From the NCBI GenBank assembly GCA_947683425.1, contig CANTUQ010000037.1, forward strand, positions 5,782,501-5,846,500: a DNA stretch of 64,000 nucleotides, read 5' to 3'. Positions within the stretch are counted from its first letter, which is position 1. The number at the start of each line of letters is the position of its first letter. The notes beneath the pieces were generated by a model, which saw only the letters and a program-made list of their open reading frames with translations, made no database searches and had not been told where the DNA came from. This stretch comes from Excoecaria cochinchinensis (Eukaryota; Streptophyta; Magnoliopsida; Malpighiales; Euphorbiaceae). Position numbers and translations under genes: made by a program. Shown piece by piece: positions 58,374 to 64,000 of this stretch.

Positions 58374-60845
58374 ATGGCTTCCAGTAGTAGCCCGTCCATA
58401 GATAGAAGTTTCCTGAAGGAGTACAGGGGTAGGACACCAGTTGAGCGTTGCTCTCGCTTAGGCCCTAGTGAGGTGGCTGAGATGCCAGCCAAATATGACG
58501 ATATTTTTATGATGCCGTGCCCCGACTCTATAGCGGTGACGGAGGGGCCATTTGGAAAGGAGCAGAACGAGTGGTTCATCTGCCATTTGTGAAGTTTGGA
58601 TTCAGGGATGCTTTTTCTTTTCGGCGTATTTGAAATTACTGTGTTGAGGGGCTATGGCCTCGCTCCCAACCAATTGCATCCAAATGGGTGGAGAATGGTG
58701 GCCTACTTCAGAATCTCGTGCCTCTTGGAGGGAGTGGCCCCGACCCTTGATCTCTTCACCCATTTTTTCTACATCTCATGTCAAAGCAATGGGACGGAAT
58801 GTTTTTTCACTAGCCGTCCGAAGAAGAAGCTCATCAATGTCCCCACCTCCATGAAAGGGTTTAAAGAAAGATATTTTCTGGTAGGAAGGGTCGGCGGATT
58901 TGGGGTGAGCCTAAGCCGATCGGGAGAAGCTAACATTTTAAAGGACCTGGCAACGGGGCAGTCCATATATGAGGCTGACATCAATAAGTTGATGGGCGTT
59001 GTGGCTCGGAATGGGGGCCCTTTCGAGTCCAAGCAACTGCTGTTGACGTTACACGGGTCCTTAAATCCTGAAGCCGCTGAGAATGTTCAACGTGAGAACT
59101 AGAATCAGAGTAGAGGGGATAACATACACTGTTATTCATGCATTGTATTTGCATATATTTTTATCATTTTTGAGAAAACTTAACTTGTTTATGTTCGTTG
59201 CAGCTACGATTGCTGGAGGAAGTGATATGACTCAGAGACTTAGCGCTCGAGCAGCAGCCAAGACAGAGGCCAATCGAAAGGCCAAGGAGGAAAGGAAGAG
59301 GCGGATGATCTTGCCTGCTTCTGAAGTGCATCAACTGCAGTAAGGGTCGAAGGTCGCTGCCCCGATCACTGCCGTGCCTATCTCTGCTGCTCCTCCGACA
59401 ACTGCTACTGCTGCTACAAATGCCTCAGCTGCTCGCCAACCTCCAGTTGCCTCAGGTCCTTCGGTACCTCCTCCTAAAGTAGGGGACCAGGCCCTTCACC
59501 ATCGAAGGATGGTGCTCCGAGATGAATCGGATGAGGAAGAGGAGCCTGTAGCCGTCTGCCCTCCCGATATTCAGACTCTGAGGGGGATGGCCCAAGATAG
59601 GCCGGCACAGCTGGAGGAGGCTGCGAGGAAGCAGGCCGAGGAGGCCACCAAGAAGAGGGCCGCTGACGTGGCGGGCACAGGCAAAGTTGTGGTGTTGAGT
59701 GAGCCAAACCGGCGATCAGATACGCAACCCGTACCTTTGAAGGAGTTCTTGAAGGAGAACTTCGGTAGTGACTGGTCAACGTCTGACAAATCGGTTACCA
59801 GTTATCTCTGCCGGGGCCTTCTCTAGGACGATGACTCCAAAGTCATGGGGGATCCTAGCTTGCTCGGCCGAGAGCTCAGATTTTTCAACCAGCAGGCTCT
59901 GGAGGTGAGATAATGGGTAACTTCATTTTTGTTGCCTGAAAATTGGCAAAACTTGCCTTTGCTAATATTGTTTTATTCTTCTTGTAGCTGATCAGGAGGG
60001 GTCAGCGCTTGCACGGCCTGGCCGGCTTTTTGGAGGGAAGGTCAAAAGAGGCTACCAAGACGAGGGGGGAGGCGGTCGCTCAATGGGATACTGTCCAGCA
60101 AGAGAACTTCGCCCTTCGCCTGGAGGTTTCAGGTCTTCAAAAGGAGATCTCTGACCTTCGTGAGGAGGTGGTGAGCACAAGGAGGGAGGCCACCCGTCAT
60201 GCCCAGGGGCTCAAGTCGAGGCTCATTGAGTCCGATCGGCTGAAGGGTGAGGTGGCACGCCTAACAACTGATAGTGCTCAGTGCTGAAGATTCGAGGAGG
60301 AGGCAGCCAGACTGGGCGGCGAGTGTAACGCTATAAGCACTGAGAAAGCCAAGGCGCTGGAGGAGAGAGGCCAGGCTATTGCGGAGTGTGATCGGCTATG
60401 CGCCACTCTGGCGAACAAGGAGGCTGCTTGGGGGAGGAGGCTTGAAGAGGAGCTTGCCTCTCGAGAGGAGCAACTGCTTGATCAACTGGGTGAGGCTCAG
60501 GCGAAGCTGCTATCTCGGCTGATCTATGAGGCTAGGAGGTACTTCCCTGATGCTGACCTCAACTAGATGGAGGACCCAACGGCTTTGCCCGATCCGCCAT
60601 CAAGTGACGATGAAGGAGATGCTCCTAGAGAGGGAGCTACCGAGCAAGTTACTTCGCCCGGGGTTCATGAAGACACATCACTTAGAGCCGAAGCTAGAGT
60701 GCCTCCGTTGGCCGAGCCTGTCTTCGAAGGGGTAGCTGAGCCTTCTTAGCCTGCCTTCGACCTTTCTCAGGCTTCAGCCAAGCCGAACGCGGGACCACCT
60801 TCCAAGCCTCCTGGCAACGTAGAAGTTGTAAATATAGAAACTTAG
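58374..60845 (+). pseudogene. antisense extra ORF, gypsy-type 'Transposase_28'-like gene
   Basis: Three exons, about 58374-59089, 59202-59903 and 59990-60845, with GT-AG junctions. Exon 1 starts MASSSSPSIDRSFLKEYRGR and holds RGYGLAPNQLHPNGWRMVAY, the block of the Pfam family described as putative gypsy-type transposon protein (Transposase_28). Exon 2 is Ala/Pro-rich with an acidic stretch (DESDEEEEP) and an Ala-Glu-Lys-rich helix. Exon 3 is a long coiled coil (ENFALRLEVSGLQKEISDLR, REEVVSTRREATRH). In-frame stops at 58590, 59341, 59824, 60285, 60564 and 60747 disable it. Extra ORFs, some antisense, are known in plant Tat/Ogre-type elements, and this fits. Its function is unknown even in intact copies. 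Confidence 0.75.
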
Positions 60846-60849
60846 GTTA

Positions 60850-61300
60850 GAAATTGTAGATGTGCATAGATTTTTCTTTGTATACTTTGTTTTTGTAACA
60901 ATTTTTATAGATTTGTACAACACACAATTTCTTCAATGAATGATAAATTTTTGCATAATTTGAAAACTTCCATAGTTATGTAGTCGCATATCTTTAATAA
61001 CTTTTAAAATTGCATAAAATTTGCAACGTTCGAATATAGTTCACTAAAACGCATATAACTTGCTATTATGAAATAAATTAATAAATCTCATACATTTCCT
61101 AAATTGGAATACTTTCTCAAGTCCAGTGACCGATTTGCCCAATCTGATCTTAGGACGTACGATCAGTCGACCATCTGAAATGACTTTTGAGTTAGACTTA
61201 GAATCAGGCGAATAGTTTCATTCATCAAAATAGTGTTTGCATTCTGGCTCGTGACCATTGCACAACACTTGTCTTAGGAGAAACGTTTGCCTTAATCTAA
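60850..61300. other. spacer between extra gene and hairpin array
   Basis: AT-rich, with 'aatgaatgataaattt' near 60940 as a possible poly(A) region for the extra gene. No coding signal. Confidence 0.5.
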
Positions 61301-61304
61301 CCTC

Positions 61305-61680
61305 AGTGTTCGCATCTTGGATTCGGGATAGGCGTTGAATCTAGCGAGTGAGTCAGTGCGAACGGAGCACGTTCCGTATTTTCGGATCGGAGTATAGCTG
61401 ATCCTGTCAGATGGGATCGACATAAGGTTCGTGGTTCCCGTATCTTCGGATCGGGATGTTCGTCGATCCTAATGGTCGAACTATCGGTTGCTCACCTTTA
61501 TTCCGTATCTTGGGGTCGGGAATTGCGTCGACCCTAATGGTTATTTTTAAGTTGTTCTATATTTTCGGATCGGGAATAACATCAATCCTAACGGTTTTTT
61601 AGTTCCTGCAAAGAAGTGGGTTCCAACTTTTGCATCTTCGGCTCGGGATGAACGTCGAGCCTAGCGTATAAGTGGTGATA
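61305..61680. repeat. tandem array of six covarying hairpin units
   Basis: Six units spaced 55-77 bases apart share the form 'cgtatcttcGGATCGggatgttcgtCGATCCtaatgg' (given here as left block cgtatcttc, stem GGATCG, loop, stem CGATCC). Stem pairs differ between units: GGATCG/CGATCC, GGGTCG/CGACCC, GGCTCG/CGAGCC, GATTC/GAATC and GGATC/GATCC. In one unit (about 61565) the stem has a single mismatch. The array lies between integrase and the antisense gene, where Tat elements often carry tandem repeats. Confidence 0.85.
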
Positions 61681-61777
61681 TGCATGGTTTGCAAATAATA
61701 AGGAAAGAACTCTTTATTTATAGAGATGAAAAGGAACCTCTTTATTGATTGAATATTTGTTAAATCTGGATACATCA

Positions 61778-62644
61778 TTATAAGTGGTATTTCTTGAGCA
61801 CTTCGACGTTCCAGCTTCTAGGGATGTCTTGCCCTTCTATTATTTTGAGCCTATACGTGCTTGGGCTTAAGACTCTGGAGACCTCATAAGGCCCTTCCCA
61901 ATTTGGCATTAACTTGCCTACTCCTGTGTTTCCCGTACCTATGTCTGCCTTTTTTAGTACCAAGTTGCCGATGTTGAAAGCTCTAGACTTTACTTTGGCA
62001 TTATGATATCTGGCGATCCTTTGTTTGTAGGTGGCGATCTTGATATAAGCGTCCTCCCTTCTTTCTTCTATGAGATCCAGATCCTGGCATCTTTCTTGGA
62101 TGTTCGTCCATTTAGAATAGAATGCCGATCGGTAGGATGGGAGGCCGACCTCTACGGGTATCATCGCTTCAGAGCCGTAAACAAGAGAGAATGGCATTTG
62201 GTGAGTGCTTGTTCTTGGCGAAGTTCTTTAAGACCATAAGACACTCTGCAGCTCTTCAGTCCAATTGCCTTTCGCCTCACCCAGCCGCTTCTTTAACCCT
62301 TCAAGGATGGTCCGATTAGAGACTTCTGTCATCCCATTACTTTGAGGGTGAGTGACTGATGTAAATCTCAACTTCATGTTCAGGCCTTGGCAGAAATTTC
62401 TGAAGGTGGAACTGTCGAACTGCTTGCCATTATCTGTAATAAATACATTAGGTAAGCCATACTTACAGATGATGTTCCTCCAAGTGAAGTTTTTGACCCT
62501 CTCTACAGTGATCGTCGCTAGGGGTTCTGCTTCGATCCACTTGGAAAAGTGGTCAACTGCTACGATGAGGAATTTCATTTGCCTTTTTTGCTTAGGAAAA
62601 AGGTCCCAGGATATCCAATCCCTACTGATCAAATGGCCATGCAA
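61778..62644 (-). pseudogene. Gypsy integrase (Tat element)
   Basis: Two open pieces (62644-62228 and 62197-61778) cover the domain. They hold the catalytic Asp (IVAVDHFSKWIEAEP), the second Asp (NVFITDNGKQFDS) and Glu (HPQSNGMTEVSNRTI), then the PFSLVYGSEAMIPVE block and a C-terminal part (LMPNWEGPYEVSRVLSPSTY, ending SWNVEVLKKYHL). No chromodomain follows, as expected for Tat. One frame break between 62228 and 62197 removes the intervening YRT motif. The enzyme inserts element cDNA; this copy is unlikely to work. Confidence 0.9.
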
Positions 62645-62873
62645 CCCCGATCGGCCACTGGTTTGCTCCGTTCTGTCTTATGACCCTTCCATGAACTTGG
62701 CACTACGGGCATCTTCTTACTTTCTCTTGAGCATCTCTGAAAATGCTTGGCCAAAAATACCCTGTCTGGAGTACCTTACTTACCATGGCTCTGCTAGCCT
62801 CGTGTGCTCCACAGATGCCTTCATGAACCTCCCTCAGGATGTAGTATCCTTCTTCCTCCATTACGCATTTGAG

Positions 62874-63905
62874 CTATGGATGACTGAAAGCTTTCTTGTA
62901 CAAATCACCGTTAATAATGGAGTAATTAAGGGATTTGCGTGATACCTTTTGAGCTTCGGTTTTGTCCTCTGGCAGCTGACCCATTTGCAGGTACTGCTTT
63001 ATCGGGCTCATCCAAGTTTCACCTCCTTGGTCAATCTCCATCATTTTCGGCTCGTCTAGGGAGGAGGAAGCTTGGTCAACAATAGTAATGCTTTCCTCTA
63101 TAACTCCTTGTTCTGATGAAGCAGACATCTTCGCAAGCCGATCGGCCTCTGCAGTTTGATCTCTCGGCACCTTCTGAAGGGTCCATTCTGATCCAGCTTC
63201 TTCAAGTATTTTGAACGTGGCCTTAATTTTTGCCAAGTACTTGATCATGCTGGTTTCTCTGGTCTCAAAGGTGCCCAAGGCTTGGCTAGTTACAAGCTGG
63301 GAGTCGCTCTTAATAGCTACTGACTTCGATCGGATGGCGTGGAGCAGTCTAAGCCCTTGAAGGAGCACCTCATATTATGCCACATTATTGGAAGCTTTAA
63401 AATTAAGCTTTATTGCGTACCTTATTGTGATGCCCAAGGGGCCTGTTATTACTATGCCTACACCTCCTCGAGTGCCGTTTGCTGCGCCGTCCACTATCAT
63501 TTCCCAATTTTGTCGCTTGGGGAGATCTTGGGGTTCTTCACCGGCGAATTCAGCAACAAAATCTGCCAGAGCCTGCGCCTTTATTGCGGTCTTGGGCTCA
63601 TACCTCACATCCCATGATTGCAGCTTGATTGCCCATCCCACCATTTTGCCCTCTAAGTCAGGGCTCTGAAGAATTCTTCTGAATGGATGACCCGATCGGA
63701 CCACAATTGTGTGTGCCTCGAAGTATTGTCTCAACTTTTTTGCACACATCATGAGGGCAATAATGAGCTGCTTGACCGGGCCCTTCTTCAAGTCTGCACC
63801 TCTGAGTACCTGGCCGATGTAGTACACCGGGAGTTGTTGGGTCCATTCTTCTCTCACAAGGACACCTGCAATAGCCTCCCCAGAGGTGGACAAGTAAAGG
63901 TACAA
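62874..63905 (-). pseudogene. Gypsy RNase H and second (archaeal-type) RNase H
   Basis: The piece 63905-63375 begins in the Ty3/gypsy RNase H (LYLSTSGEAIAGVLVREE, YYIGQVLRGAD, then RRILQSPDLEGKMVGWAIKL) and runs into a second RNase H-like domain (WEMIVDGAANGTRGGVGIVI). After a TAA at 63366-63368 the second domain continues in 63365-62874 (LLQGLRLLHAIRSKSVAIKS, DSQLVTSQ, VPRDQTAEADRLAKMS). Two RNase H domains in a row mark the Tat lineage. Reverse transcriptase should lie to the right of the window. Breaks are few, so this copy is younger than the Tat-like relic at 2808-8155. Confidence 0.88.
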
Positions 63906-64000
63906 ATTTTCACTTGGTATTGGCCGGCTGAGTAGCAGTGGCTCGGTGAGGAATGCTTTTAGCTCTTCGAAGGCTTGCTGGCAGTCTTCCCCCCAAATGA

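Larger units (their letters stand above)
57380..64000 (-). mobile_element. Tat-type Gypsy element with antisense extra gene, right end beyond the window
   Basis: On the minus strand, from the window edge leftward: RNase H, a second RNase H-like domain, integrase, a tandem hairpin array, an antisense gene, a polypurine tract ('tttgaggggga', about 57830-57840) and a 3' LTR with its own TATA box. Two RNase H domains and no chromodomain after integrase place it in the Tat lineage of plant Ty3/gypsy. The left edge (about 57.38-57.45 kb) was not resolved by a TSD. Confidence 0.8.

Noticed and set aside
59474..59779. 101-codon minus-strand ORF rich in Pro and Ser
   Set aside because: Antisense shadow of the Ala/Glu-rich exon 2 of the extra gene.
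62352..62942. 196-codon plus-strand ORF near the right end
   Set aside because: It is the antisense shadow of the Gypsy integrase, whose catalytic motifs are clear on the minus strand.

Overview
The window is nuclear DNA of a flowering plant, most likely a eudicot. It is AT-rich and packed with nested LTR retrotransposons of plant Copia and Gypsy types. It also holds Mutator-type DNA elements and one intron-containing plant gene, a terpene synthase. I cannot name the species. There are no operons, CRISPR arrays or bacterial signals.

Layout, left to right. 1-2807 is the right part of a long LTR (family 'A'). 2808-8155 is a decayed Tat/Ogre-like Gypsy element on the minus strand, with its 5' LTR at 6082-8155, a tRNA-type primer site at 6063-6080 and a gag relic near 5065. 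8156-19371 is the 3' half of an old Copia element (copy 1). It is split by a solo LTR of family A (10651-16536, TSD tggga), which is itself split by a second solo LTR, family 'B' (12261-14745, TSD atgta). Copy 1 is split again by about 1.8 kb of unrelated sequence (16750-18527). 19445-23779 is a Mutator-like element with about 170-bp terminal inverted repeats and a perfect 9-bp TSD. It carries a decayed plant-mobile-domain (MAIN-like) gene and only the zinc-knuckle tail of a convergent transposase. 24676-25440 is an inverted, shortened family A LTR inside a probable hAT-like repeat. 26323-34433 is a complete but inactivated Copia element (405-bp LTRs, TSD atttt) of the same family as copy 1. 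Its leader carries an extra ORF and a dense cluster of CACGTG palindromes.

35794-41165 is the one gene that looks intact: a seven-exon terpene synthase of the TPS-g kind, predicted at 547 residues, with all metal-binding motifs. Downstream lie exon-like fragments of an unrecognised gene (41747-43823), an isolated exon of the ubiquitin factor E4/UFD2 family on the opposite strand, an 11-bp minisatellite with a 499-bp higher-order period, and a pair of covarying hairpins. 49156-55616 is a second full-length Copia element on the minus strand (TSD actct). An 843-bp Mutator-type MITE (9-bp TSD) sits in its 5' LTR. From about 57.4 kb to the window end is a Tat-type Gypsy element on the minus strand, with a decayed three-exon gene running antisense to it (58374-60845) and a tandem array of covarying hairpins.

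The terpene synthase is the only plausible functional host gene. It would make a C10 or C15 terpene alcohol from a prenyl diphosphate. The rest is a record of insertions inside insertions. The least expected signals are three separate repeats that each carry short hairpins whose stems vary while pairing is largely kept, the convergent mobile-domain/transposase-tail element, and the G-box cluster in a Copia leader. Intron boundaries, family assignments and homologies were judged by eye; no database search was possible.
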